A stretch of 64,000 nucleotides of DNA from Trichopria drosophilae (Eukaryota; Arthropoda; Insecta; Hymenoptera; Diapriidae), in contig CM059584.1 of assembly GCA_030407085.1 (NCBI GenBank), positions 60,217,501-60,281,500 of the forward strand, in the 5' to 3' direction. A program made the position numbers and the translations under genes. A model generated the notes under the pieces. It did no database searches and was not told the DNA's origin. It saw only the letters and a program-made list of their open reading frames with translations. Shown here in pieces: positions 1 to 10,718 of the stretch. Each line of letters opens with the position of its first letter. Position 1 is the first letter of the stretch.

Positions 1-59
1 CCCGGAAGCATCAGCCATTCGTCAGGGAACTGCAATAGGAATTTAGCGAAAATTGTAGG

Positions 60-190
60 CACCAGGGTCGAAGGCATCTAGTTTAAATATTTAAGTTGAT
101 CCTGATGATGACAGCCGTCGCTGTCGAAACGTCGATTTTTAAATAAATCAATTTATACAAAACCTACCGTCGTGAGGTTTTTGTAATTGA
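60..190 (+). repeat. Retroelement 3'-tail-like sequence with short hairpin
   Basis: A perfect 16-nt hairpin (GACAGC, loop CGTC, GCTGTC at 110-125) is followed by GAAACGTCGATTTTTAAATAAA. A hairpin running into 'cgaaacgtcg' is a layout I associate with the 3' ends of Penelope-like and some other retroelements. No reverse transcriptase is visible to the left, so this would be a heavily 5'-truncated copy. The assignment rests on motif resemblance only. Confidence 0.3.
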
Positions 191-1128
191 CTGACCCAGA
201 TCATCGTAAAATTCGATTCCGTATTTATGAATTCTACTGGGTGACATTCAAGAATAATCTATAAAGAGTTCTGATATTACGGTTACGTGGTTTATGCTTT
301 TATGGAGTATTAAGATGATGGGAATATAGTACCACGATGTTAGGCGATTATAAGGTTACGGTGTTATAAGGTTACCCAATAATGATGAAAGCGGTATTGG
401 GATCATGAGTTTGAAGGCTTTAACGGGTTTTCAATACTCAAAAACGTTTTTTTTTTGTAGGTCTGGGTTGAGGTTAAAAACTCGCTTCGGCCACGCCTAC
501 CGCAGCGTTGATAGCGCCAAATTGGATTTAAAGCAGGACTGTCAACAACAAAATGCCCGTGTTATTTGTTTATAAAACATTATTTTTTATAACAATTTAT
601 CATTGAGAATGCGATTGGCGTAGTTACATGTCATCTAAACTACTTTGACGATATTATTTATGTAGTTTAAATAATAGAAAATTAAGTTTTATAAATTGAA
701 GAATACTGGCATACATGTTGCGTTGGGGAAGTGAGATATATAATATATTATGATTCAATACTTTTATCCCATTCTTTTACATTTTGATCATTTTCTGGGC
801 TATTTTGAAATTCCTCTAGAGGCCTTATTTCGAAGGGTTAACATTAAATTGCAAACTTTGTATCACCTTGAGTCTTCCAATACCATACAAATCGACACAA
901 TATCTGCATAAAGTTATATTTCAAGATTATATTTTATCTTTTAACGATAATAATGAGCAATATCTTAGTGGATTATTATCATTTTATCACCTAATATAGA
1001 TCAAATACACAGTAAGTGCGTTCAATATTTTTCACGTTTTCTACAGAATCTGAAATGGACAGCACATTCTAGCTATTTACATAATTTAGTTTTTGTTGTC
1101 AATGGACCTGAATTATAAATATTATTTA
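191..1128. other. AT-rich sequence, no gene seen
   Basis: Low-complexity AT-rich DNA. I see no open frame of interest and no repeat boundary. It lies downstream of the Iroquois exon in its direction of transcription, so it is probably intron of that gene. Confidence 0.5.
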
Positions 1129-1182
1129 TTAACAATAGTAATATATAAAAATATAATACATATAAAAAAATGTTAAGCTCAC

Positions 1183-1575
1183 CAATGATGAATAAAACGC
1201 CGAATTGTCCATGCCGATATTTGCGTACGGGCCTTGTTCGACACTTGAGGGAGTTGTATAAGAAGAATAAGAAGCTACGGTTGCGCCCAATCTTGAATAA
1301 GTACCTAAAGCTAATCTCGTGGCATTATCATATTGACAAGAACAAATTGTCTGGCCAGTTAACGGATCTGCTAATACTGGACGGCCATTTCCACAGCACC
1401 CGGTTCCATTCTGCCCGCTTACTGACGTATTTGTACCATCTGATCCTAACGGTTGTGCTGCACCAGGTGTTGTCCCTGCTATCGACGATGGAGATACAGC
1501 ACCTGGACTCAGTGCACTTCCAGTTGAGATAGATGGCGATGCAGTGATAGTTGGTTGGGCTCCACTCACCAGATG
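1183..1575 (-). CDS. Iroquois-class homeobox gene, one internal exon (araucan/caupolican type)
   Basis: The minus-strand frame carries the conserved Iroquois N-terminal block: a Cys-Cys pair, GRPVLADPLTGQTICSCQYD, then RLALGTYSRL and, near the end, IGMDNSAFYSSL. From my knowledge of the family, Drosophila araucan and caupolican have the same order (GRPI.TDP.SGQT.CSCQYD, ARLAL.SYSRL, SSAFYSPL). Mirror differs after CSCQYD, so araucan/caupolican is the closer match. The exon ends at a clean donor: codon TTG, then GTGAGC (1182-1177). An in-frame TAG sits immediately upstream, and its AG (1577-1576) serves as the acceptor, giving a ~131-codon exon from 1575. A Ser/Thr/Gly/Pro-rich linker precedes the conserved block. 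Iroquois proteins are TALE homeodomain transcription factors that pattern territories such as eye, notum and wing. The homeodomain is not in this window and should lie to the left; the 5' exon should lie to the right. I give no symbol because the orthologue cannot be fixed from one exon. Confidence 0.87.
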
Positions 1576-1875
1576 CTAAATCCAAATTCAGCGCCAAAAT
1601 ATCAGAATTATAATTTCATGTACCGCTAAAAAGTTACATTAATAATACTTAAATATATTACATAAATTTATACTACGAAATACTGCTTTTGATAGAGCAG
1701 AAATTTCTATTTCACTATAGTAGAGCTCGTTAAACGCAGGCACATGGCGCTATACTAAATACTATAAAAATGGGATAAAATCATACAGAATACAAATTTT
1801 CCCTCGCCATAATGACTTTATAAGAGATTCGCGGATCGACTGCCGGGAGATAACATCGCAATACTCCCTGTTGGC

Positions 1876-2215
1876 AAATTCGACGTCGGAAAGGACGTCG
1901 GATTTTGGGACTGATTCTAGCATTTGATCTGACGTCTTTGTCGACGTCTTTTCTAGTATGTTTTTCGACGTCTTCTTCCACGCCCATGCCGATCATTATT
2001 TAGATGGCATTTTCTGCATCGGTTTTGATCTATACGACATGACTACTGTTTTTGTATTTGTTTATGCATTTTGTTTTCGTTCATAGTCTGTCTTGACGTT
2101 CATTTCGAAGTATTTATCAGCGTCTTTTTCTATGCCTTTTTCGATGTCATCGTTGACATTGTTTTTCGGTATCATCGTTGACATTGTCTTTCGGTATCGT
2201 TGAAGACGTCATACG
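1876..2215. promoter_or_regulatory. Cluster of GACGTC motifs near the Iroquois exon
   Basis: Six exact GACGTC hexamers occur at about 1882, 1894, 1931, 1943, 1967 and 2205, where chance would give about 0.1. Several sit in a degenerate TTTTTCGACGTCTTTT context. A 27-bp near-duplicate (ATCATCGTTGACATTGT) lies at about 2147-2200. GACGTC is the core of CRE/ATF-type sites, but the same pattern could be a decaying minisatellite. Regulatory function is inference. Confidence 0.3.
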
Positions 2216-2879
2216 CGTAGTTCCTATCGATGTCAATTTTATAGAATTTCTCGTTAATAAATATGTTAATCAGCAAAGGTTTGAGAGGGGAAGCGGGAGG
2301 GGGGATTTCAATGCTGGAGAAACACGGGCTCTTTGATGATCGCGAAGTACGCGGAAGCATGTAGGAAACGAGATCCTCAATTTCAAATTTATCGGGTCTT
2401 ATCCGTTTCTACCCTACGACTCACTCTTGCTGGAAGTAGGTAACGCAAAAAAGCAAAAGTTTGTTATTATTTTTTCGCCAAAAGTTATTATTATAAAAAA
2501 TAGTTTAATATGAGCTGAAAATCATATCTTCTATTTGAACAGTGGTGGAGCAGTTACAGTACAAACTTGCGAGGAAGACCGGAGTTCAGTTCTCAAGTAG
2601 TGCGAATCTATTTTTTATTTTCAGATCGCTGCAATTTATTTTGAACGTATCTTACTATTCGCTGCCAGACCTTTGGAATGAGTACGGTACATGATATGAT
2701 TGAGACCCTTTCGACGTTTTAACATAAATACTATAATATATGTTAACTTTTATAAAACGTTTTGAATACTTCTTTTTATATAAAAAAAAATGTAAAGTGT
2801 TAAGTCTAAAATTTCATATGCCTTGGAGGAAAACCGTACAATTCACTGCACTATGTAATTACATTACTTAGGCAACCCT
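2216..2879. other. AT-rich spacer, no gene seen
   Basis: No coding signal, RNA gene or clear repeat boundary was recognised in this stretch. Confidence 0.45.
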
Positions 2880-3411
2880 CATCTAGTTTGCCTAGGCTTT
2901 GCTTAAATACGCTATATAAACTGAGTACGAGTAGCGCGGGCCCATCGACTATAAACGGGATTCATAACTGCAAGATGTTTCTTTGCTCTCCACTATGCGA
3001 CCTCTGGTCCAATTTAACTTCGGTCTTTTTGGAGTCGCGCGTCGATGCGCTATGTTTGGAGTTTGAAATAAACCAGAGTAACAGGGACGGGCGAAGATAC
3101 TTTTATTCCGAATCCTGCGAAAGCCAATTTTTAGGCAGATATTAGATAACATTGCGTCGTTTTATTTGGAGTGCTGCCTGACCGGTTCTTTATTGCTTGT
3201 TAAAATGCAAATCAGAATCGTCACACTTCACTCGCGCTCAATAGACATCGATAAATCTAGTTATAAATGCAACTCCACATTACCTTGTACAATTTGTAAC
3301 TTACGTGATCTAGATTCCATCGGCTATGTCTTCCAGGACTGTCCAAATCTGTGCGCATTATTACCTTACGGATATTTATATCGAGGCAGTGCTCCAACGA
3401 AAACCTCTTAA
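2880..3411 (+). pseudogene. Non-LTR retrotransposon relic (composite)
   Basis: The first part encodes CLNTLYKL, which matches a reverse-transcriptase motif of the R4-like element at 4740-6760 (also CLNTLYKL). The second part (about 3145-3411) encodes a Cys-rich tail: MQIRIVTLHSRS followed by C-x2-C and a later Cys, resembling the zinc-knuckle C-terminus of insect LINE polymerases. The two parts may come from different elements. Frames are broken and no boundary or poly(A) was located. Confidence 0.35.
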
Positions 3412-4352
3412 ACGCATTAATGACTGTAAATGACCAGTCAACGGCGAAACTTTTGTTTTATTTTGTTAAGGGCTGTTTTATATTTCGTGAATTTCTTTTA
3501 TGTTTCTAAAGCGGATGCTCCGTGTTTTTGCCTTCTTATCCTATAAAAATCCTTTTCACGCATATGAAGATTTATTATCTCAGTCCAATTGCATTTTCGG
3601 CCTCTTGCGTATCTTGATTTTAGAACTCTTTTAATTTGTATGTTCTCTAATGCCTAAAATATCATGTATGCATACCCTACCCAAGTGAATTTCTATATCC
3701 AATGTATGGAATAAACCAACTATCTATGAAATATATAAACCAACTATCTATGAAATATATAAACCAACTATATATCAGTAACATCATTAAAAAACAATTT
3801 ATTCATTACAGTAATTAATCTGTTTATTCATTAGGAATAATAATGTTACGAACAGAATCGATGTTTTAACGACTGCGGTACCAGGCGTAGGTTTTTTCCC
3901 ACAAATGTGTTTTTCCATCTCGATAAAGTTATTTATAATTCGAATAGTATAATATCGATATATACCACGATGATTTTATCCATTTAAATGCTCGAGAAAT
4001 TGAAAAGTCGATCTAGTATGTGAAATAGCCACGATCAGGTTTTTGAGTACGTTTCGGGACGTCCCACAGTAGGAAACGGAGGCAATGTCCGTCAACAAAA
4101 ATCGCCTGTGCCGTCAATTCTCGACCGATTCTAAAAAATTTTTTTTTCAAAATTGTTTGGAGAGATTGTGCTTTATGAAACCGTTGCGGCATTTTGAGTT
4201 TTTACAGAAATACGTGCAGTAGATAGCGCCACAGTGGAACGAAGCATATGTAAAACAATTTATGTTTAGTTGATCGGTATTCAAAATATGAAGTTCAGGG
4301 AGTCGCTAAACCTTCAGTTACTTCACCTGAAGTAATGTTACCTAAGAAAACT
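3412..4352. other. AT-rich spacer, no gene seen
   Basis: Apart from the 25-bp tandem repeat at 3711-3777, nothing was recognised. The stretch at 4030-4260 is less AT-rich but has no convincing frame. Confidence 0.4.
3711..3777. repeat. Short tandem repeat, ~25-bp unit, about 2.7 copies
   Basis: ATAAACCAACTATCTATGAA recurs almost perfectly with a 24-25-bp period; the last unit is partial and altered (ACTATATATC). Confidence 0.8.
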
Positions 4353-4738
4353 AAACCTAACGCAACCAAACGTAGACAAACTGTATCTTATGAATCTTTG
4401 TATCTGAAACCAATACATCCTTCGAAACTAACATAAAGTATGTTATCCCGAAGCATCCTAACCTAACGACCCATAACCTGAAGCATTGTAATCTGAAACA
4501 ACCGAACCTAACGCAACCAAACGTAGACAAACTCTACCCGACGAACCTTTGTAACTTAAACCAATACACCATTCGAAATTAATATAAAGTATGTTATTCC
4601 GAAGCATCCTAATCTAACGTCCTATAACCTGAAGCAATCTAATCTGAAACAACCGAACCTAGCGCAACCAAACATAGACTAACTGTACCGTACGGACCTT
4701 TGTAACTTATACTGATAAACCCTTCGAAACTAACCTAA
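4353..4738. repeat. Tandem repeat, ~152-bp unit, about 2.6 copies
   Basis: Unit starts (AACCTAACGCAACCAAACGT or variants) lie at 4353, 4505 and 4656, giving periods of 152 and 151 bp. Internal landmarks (CGAAGCATCCTAA, AACCTGAAGCA, TAAAGTATGT) recur at the same offsets. The last unit is cut by the truncated 3' side of the minus-strand R4-like element. The embedded CCTAACCTAA resembles an insect telomere motif but occurs only once. Confidence 0.75.
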
Positions 4739-4739
4739 A

Positions 4740-6760
4740 GTATGTGGTTTTAGCAGCCTGCACATCCTGAACATGCCTTTGAGGTACGCCCAGGTATGTG
4801 TAGGCTTCTTCGGCGCTAAGGTGGTGGATGACATTTCCGTTGACGAGCTCCATATCGTTGTTATGGGAGCCTGACCTTCCTCTGTGCAAATGAATGACTG
4901 CACACTTGTCCAATCCGAATTCCATGCCGATATCTCTCGAGTATGTGAGGGCGATGTTCAGAGATCGATGTAATTGATCTTCGCCTGATGCGTATAATTT
5001 AAGATCGTCCATATAGAAAAGATGGGTGATCTTATGTACACGTTCACCAGGCGGTCCACACATGTACCCTTGAGATTTCCGGAGAGCAACGGATAGAGGC
5101 AATAGTGAGATGCAGAAGAGCAGAGGACTCAGAGAATCTCCTTGATAGACACCTCTTTGGAATTGAACCAATCTAGACATGGTTCGACGCTTGTCCGATG
5201 TCATGACAAAGCGTGTTTTCCAAAGAGGCATCAGGTCTTCTACAATTCTCACTATGTTTGGGTGGACATGGAGGCGTTTGAGCAACAAACTTAAAAGCTC
5301 GTGCGATGTTGAGTCATACGCCTTCATGTAATCCAGCCAGGCTATCGACAGGTTACGCTTGTACTGGACTGCGTCCTGACAAACACTCCTGTCGATAAGC
5401 AAGTTGTCCTTGCAGCCGGATACACCCATTTTGCAGCCTCGTTGTTCTACTATCCGTTGCCACACCGGTTTCACGGATTTCTCAATACGTTCGTTCAAGA
5501 TGTTAGTGAACAATTTGTATAACGTATTGAGACACGTGATCGGTCTATGGTTTTTCGGATCGGACAAGTCTCCCGATTTTGGGATCAGTGTCGTTCGGCC
5601 CTCCACCAGCCAGTGCGGAATGGGTTGATCTCCATTTATGTAAGAGGTGAATATTCGGGCAGAAGTGAACTTCTTGTTGATGGACAGAAGTGAACTTCTT
5701 CCACCAATAGTTGTTAATTCCATCCCAGCCCGGCGAGGAGAAATTCCTCGCTCCTGTAATGGCATTTTTCTCCTCTAAAGCACTGACGGGTGGGCAATCT
5801 TCACTTTGTTGTGTGACTTCGTCGCACAACTCGGTGAAGATTTCAAGACCTGGAGTGTCTGCATTAAGCCTAGATGTTCTCTCGTAGATGCTCCCCCAGA
5901 ATTCCTCAACTGCGGCCATCGACGGAAACTCGCTTGAGGCTGCGATACGATGTTTGAAGAGGTTGGAAGGACTCGTCCAAAATATTGAGTTTTGTCGAAT
6001 TCCTTCTTCCCGTCTTTGCAGCCTCTTTTTGGCATCGGCCAAAACCCGAATTATATCCGCTAAACGTTGTTTGATGTTGAGCAACTTCAGATTGTTCAGT
6101 GTGTGATAGTACGTCCGCAGTTGTTGTGCGAACTTCTTGACTTTAGCCGTAAATGAACGGCCAGATGTTAAATAGTCGATCACACACTGAATTCGGGAAG
6201 CGAGTTTCCGTGCCAGTCGAATCTTACCGCTTAATTGAGACATGCGTTTTGTAATCTGCCGACTCCCCGAAATCTGTGTCAGATTTCGCGGAGTCACCAG
6301 ATCACTTGCAGCCTCGTAAACGGCACAATTGACTTGCCACAGTCATCCAGAAGTAGGCTATTTGCTCTGTATATTTCTAGTTGCTTAGGCAAAACTTTCG
6401 TTGTCAAATTTTGCCTAAACACGAGTGTCGTGCTTTCATAATGAGGAGCATCTCTCCCAGCACCGCGCACGGGCTCAGTTGTTATTGCCCGCACATCCGG
6501 TACCGGTAGACAGCTGGGAACAACGGAACCTATCCACCTCAGATAGGCCACATAATCTCTCAGTTGTTGTTGAGAAAAGCGATCTGCCAGTTCGGGATGC
6601 ATTAATGCAAACCGACTATGTATTCGCGCCATGTAGCCTCTCTGTTGCGGACAGCTCTGCTCAAAGCAGCGCATTAGATTTTGCCTGAGATCCTCCGTCC
6701 ACTGAAATCGTCCGTGGACATCAGCTGGTCGTCGTCCCGGGACACCTGTTTCGGCTCCTC
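4740..6760 (-). pseudogene. R4/Dong-like non-LTR retrotransposon, copy 1 (N-terminal region and RT)
   Basis: Read leftward from about 6760, the frame passes through an N-terminal region and a long linker. A WDGINNYWWKKF block and reverse-transcriptase motifs follow: NHRPITCLNTLYKLF, WLDYMKAYDS, FQRGVYQGDSLSPLLFC, FYMDDLKLYA and the thumb AYTYLGV. YMDD in place of the usual FADD/YADD, together with the C-terminal restriction-like endonuclease in copy 2, fits the R2/R4/Dong group of single-ORF LINEs. The coding frame shifts between 5660 and 5700, where a 25-bp unit (CAGAAGTGAACTTCTT plus 9 nt) is tandemly duplicated. The 3' side is truncated at about 4740 against a tandem repeat. The probable 5' leader extends to about 7060. 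Element type is well supported; the clade (R4/Dong) is a family-level inference. Confidence 0.78.
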
Positions 6761-7073
6761 CACCTCGGGGCTGGGCTGCATCCGAAGCAGCCCGATGGTC
6801 AGGAGCCCTGCGCGTTGCATTCCTTGTAACCGCAAATACAGGGAGTAGGGTGATTAGCCCTATTCCCCGTTGTTATACCTCTCTCGTTTATCTCTTACCT
6901 CGCCATCCACTGGGGTTGGTTACCCAATCTCTGGCAAGGTTGCTAAGAGTCCAGGGCCCACCGGCTTTAATAAGCACACGTGGAGGTGAGAGTAGGCCAT
7001 TTGGGAAGATAGGCTAGGATGCAGCTTTTTGCATAGCTGCATTGTGTTACGCATCATTCCCTTTGGGCCCCTT
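6761..7073 (-). other. 5' leader of R4-like copy 1 and junction with copy 2
   Basis: Reading leftward, this GC-richer stretch leads into the copy 1 reading frame, so it is probably the element's 5' untranslated region plus the start of its ORF. On the plus strand the sequence changes abruptly at about 7074, where copy 2 begins at a point inside the RT domain. Confidence 0.45.
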
Positions 7074-9100
7074 AACCTGATGCCTCTTTGGAAAACACGC
7101 TTTGTCATGACATCGGGCAAGCGTCGAACCATGTCTAGACTGGCTCAATTCCAAAGAGGTGTCTATCAGGGAGATTCTCTGAGTTCTCTGCTCTTCTGCA
7201 TCTCACTATTGCCTCTATCCGTTGCTCTCCGGAAATCTCAAGGGTACATGTGTGGACCGCCTGGTGAACGTGTACATAAGATCACCCATCTTTTCTATAT
7301 GGATGATCTTAAATTATACGCATCAGACGAGGATCAATTACATCGATCTCTGAACATCGCCCTCACATACTCGAGAGATATCGGCATGGAATTCGGATTG
7401 GACAAATGTGCAGTCGTTTATTTGCACAGAGGAAGGTCAGGCTCCCATAACAACGATATGGAGCTCGTCAACGGAAATGTCATCCGCTACCTTAGCACCG
7501 AAGAAGCGTACCTCAAAGGCATGTCCAGGATGTGCAGGCTCCTAAAACCACCATCATTAAGAAATACCGGCGCATTCTCCGTCAGATCTGGTCATCAGAA
7601 TTGACCGGGAGAAATAAGGTGGCAGCCACAAATATGTTGGTCATATCACCAGTGCTCTATTCATTTGGAGCACTGAAGTGGAACGTTGACGAGCTAAGGG
7701 ATCTTGACCGAAGCACACGGAAGATGATTTGTATGCAACGCAGTTTGCATCCAAGATCTTCCGTGGAACGACTGTATTTGCCCCGAAATATGGGAAGTCG
7801 TGGCCTCTTAAGCCTGGAGTGTATGCATGACCGATTAGTCCTCGAGACAGCTTGCGACGTGATTAATCAAACGGAGGATCCCCTGATGATGCTAGTTCAT
7901 CAGCATGAAATTCAGGGGAAGGGGCGTTTTTATACAACGCGGCGGAACGAGCGGCGCGGAACCTCGGTCTGGTTCTCAACGTGGGACGTAGTGGTGCACA
8001 TGAGGCTGAATCAGTCATCAATCTGTGCGCAGTGCGTCTCAGGGCTAACATACGGAAAGAACAACTCCGTATGTTGGAGGTAAGGCTTATCGACAAGCCA
8101 TTGCATGGACAATTCTTTCCAAATGTCTAACAACTTGGCTTGTCGGCAGAGATGACCTTCTCGTTCTTAAGATCAACAGGCTTGAAATCCGAGACCGAGG
8201 GTTTTATCTTCGCATGCCAGAATGGGGTCATCAATACCTTAGCGTATCGCCAGAACATCTTACACCAGGCGGTACAGAGTACGCTTTGTAGATTGTGTAG
8301 ATGTCATGCTGAGACACTAATGCATCTTTTGGCAGCATGTCCAATTTATGCAGTTTCAGCATACATCGAACGTCACAATGCGGCTCTTCGAGTGCTGTAT
8401 TACCATCTTCGCAGCACTGATATTGAATCCGTAGTCGGGAATGAGTTGTGCCTAATATACTGGAATTACTCATTCCCGACGAGCAGGCAAATATCAGCCA
8501 ATAAGCCTGACATCGTCCTTGTTGACTTCGATGACAAATCCATCTTCGTCATCGAGTTTTCTGCAGCAGCAGAAACAAATATAGTCAGCAAATAGGATGA
8601 AAACGGATGAAATATCAGGAACTCCTGTTCGAGATTCGCAAGCTGTATCGAGGATTCAAAATCAAGCTCCTCGTGCTGATAATTGGAGTGCTGGGAGGAA
8701 TGAGACCAACTTTCCTCCAAAACATCAAAAGCATTCCGGCCTGTCGAGAACATGCAAATTCCATCGCAGGCCGAATGCAGAAAGCAGTGCTACTGGGATC
8801 TCTCCGTCTACTGAGGTCACACGAGATCCTGTAACCACTTACCCAATGGGAGTGGTTACAGTTGCAAACGAAATGGCTCGGTGCAGTCTGCAGCGGAGGA
8901 GATGGATATCGGAGCCACTTTTCTGCTGCAGACTGCACACGTAGATTCTGGAGGGCCAAGGGAGGTTAGGGTTTTAGTCGGTAAACCTTGCCGTTAACAT
9001 CAAAGGTGAGGGAGCCCGACACACGGAGGGTTACACAACATCTTCAACCTCCTATGGTGCATAATGCATTTCCCCCTCCATAAAAAAAAAAAAAAAAAAA
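7074..9100 (+). pseudogene. R4/Dong-like retrotransposon, copy 2 (RT to 3' end, poly(A))
   Basis: This 5'-truncated copy starts inside the RT domain and runs to a poly(A) of about 18 A at 9083-9100. In order: RT with FQRGVYQGDSL and FYMDDLKLYA (7080-7500); thumb and connection with YLPRNMGSRGLLSLE (about 7780); a Cys/His motif, C-x2-C-x8-H-x4-C as printed CRLCRCHAETLMHLLAAC (about 8288-8341); and a restriction-like endonuclease segment with KPDIVLVDFDDKSIFVIE (about 8500-8560). A conserved C-terminal tail (KYQELLFEIRKLYRGF) follows in another frame from 8607. Against copy 1, 16 nt are missing at about 7504, which breaks the frame after EEAY; further frameshifts lie near 8080 and 8600. The element is therefore dead. 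Its orientation is opposite to copy 1, and the shared RT segment forms a ~500-bp inverted repeat. Confidence 0.8.
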
Positions 9101-9241
9101 TTAGGTCTTAAGGCTACACCCAATTTTAAACATCAGTGGTTTCATTGTGCGTCGAATAGTATGTATGTGACTATCATTTAAGGACACACATACACACACA
9201 CCGGAACCCAAGCGGCCAATATCTTGCTTCCCGTCGCAGTG

Positions 9242-9602
9242 GGACCTGTGGCAAGTAAATTGTGCCGTATATGAGGCTGATAGTGATCTGGTGACTCCAC
9301 GAAATTCGACACAGATATCGGGGAGTCGACAGATTACAAAACGCATGTCTCAATTCAACGGCAAAATTCGACTGACCCGGAAACTCGCTTCCCGAATTCA
9401 GTGTGTGATCGACTATTTAACATCTGGCCTTTCATTTAGGGCGAAAGTCAAGAAGTTCAGTCAACAACTGCGGACGTACTATCACACACTGAACAAGCTG
9501 AAGTTGCTCGACATCAGGTAACGTTTGGCGTCTACAATTCGGGTTTTGGCGGATGCCAAAAAGAGGCTGCAAAGACGGGAGGATGGAATTCGACAAAATG
9601 CA
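9242..9602 (+). pseudogene. R4/Dong-like retrotransposon, copy 3 (N-terminal fragment)
   Basis: The encoded peptide (ORF 9291-9521) matches the N-terminal part of copy 1 closely: TPRN-TQISGSRQITKRMSQ, SRIQCVIDYLTSG and QQLRTYYHTLN are shared. The match starts upstream of the ORF at about 9242 and ends abruptly near 9602. A stop replaces the codon after LDIR. It begins 140 bp after the poly(A) of copy 2, in the same orientation, so it is a separate truncated insertion or a rearranged piece. Confidence 0.7.
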
Positions 9603-10403
9603 ACATCGAAAATCACTGCTCAAAGAGAAGTTAAAAATTAAAAGCAGTTAAAATTTTGGAAACATAACACATACAGCTTTCTTTAATAAAATTTTTTATT
9701 AAAATAATCATAGATTCTAAAAAAAGATCATACATAAAAGTTAATGTTTAACCTATTTTAAAAACTCGAATATAAATAAATCTGCAATATAAATATAAGA
9801 AAATATTGTTAAATTGCCAACAAATAATATGTAAATAAAAAATAGCTATCTATAAATGTATACATACCTCGTAATTCACAAAATTCTAGGAAGCCCTTTA
9901 ATTGAATAATTTTTCACTTAATACTTTACACATGTAGCTGTAAACTTACGAAATAAATATATTTTGTAGTGCAAAATTTGTACGTATAGTTAATTCGAAC
10001 ATACTACGCATGAAACCTTTTCCGCTTAAGCTTTTCGTATTTAATACAGAAGAATAAAACAATATATCGAAAAAGGCAATAAAGTTTTTCATACTGTCTG
10101 CGCAATTGTAAAATATACTTTTTGCTTAATAATCATTTTGTTTTTATACATTCAGAGGCCTCATTTATCGAGAAAATTGAGAGCATCCAAAAATTTCAAC
10201 GATAATGTTGAATAGTATGAAATAATGTTGTATAAAATTACATTTTCATTGCATTAATAGTTTTGAAATAATTTATGTTTTTGACATACGTATGCGTAAA
10301 ATTCGATTTCGTATGCGAAAATATTTAGAATTCTTCGGGAACTTATTTTTATTTCTTTTGCGAGAATTTTAATTTTTTTATTTAAAATTTTAAGGAAAGG
10401 TTA
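9603..10403. other. Strongly AT-rich spacer, no gene seen
   Basis: Mostly A/T with no open frame of note and no repeat that I could match elsewhere in the window. Confidence 0.5.
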
Positions 10404-10718
10404 TTAGATCGCGGCTCCTCCCGGAGGTGCGTTGTAGACCAGATTAGGATTTCAAAAATCGTCAACTTCGCCATCGATTTCATCGCTTGTTTTTTTCACA
10501 CTCAGTCTGCCGGGCATCGAGGGATTGTAAAAACTTTGATGCAGAGAATTTTTCAGTCGGTCTATAGATTTCGATTTTTTCTGCAATTTCTTGATCTCTA
10601 TATGATCTTGTCACCATCTCCTAACGGCCCTTTCGAATTCTTTCTCTAAAAAAAGGCCTCTCTCTAAAATAGCTCTGCAGTTTTCCAGAAAGGTCTCGAC
10701 GAGATTGATTTCTTTAAT
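10404..10718 (-). pseudogene. Unidentified coding relic, 105 codons with two in-frame TGAs
   Basis: A single minus-strand frame stays open from 10718 to the TAA at 10404-10406, except for TGA at 10611-10613 and 10452-10454. The translation has protein-like texture: a charged helical start (VETFLENCRAILERG, LEKEFERAVRRW), a basic stretch (KKLQKKSKSIDRLKNSL), an acidic DEIDGEVDDF and a C-terminal PNLVYNAPPGGAAI before the final stop. Both TGAs could be decayed CGA (Arg) codons, the usual CpG-to-TpG change. I do not recognise the family. It could be a processed pseudogene, an old exon or a transposon ORF fragment. No intron signals or poly(A) tail were identified. Confidence 0.45.

Noticed and set aside
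1..1182. Search for the Iroquois homeodomain exon
   Set aside because: No frame with a TALE homeodomain was seen to the left of the exon; it must lie outside the window.
1781..1996. Minus-strand 71-codon ORF considered as an upstream Iroquois exon
   Set aside because: Its Lys/Asp/Val repeats arise from the GACGTC-rich repeat and it has no Iroquois-like motif or suitable donor.
4440..4480. CCTAACCTAA as an interstitial insect telomere (TTAGG)n
   Set aside because: Only two adjacent units occur within a longer 152-bp repeat; there is no run of the pentamer.
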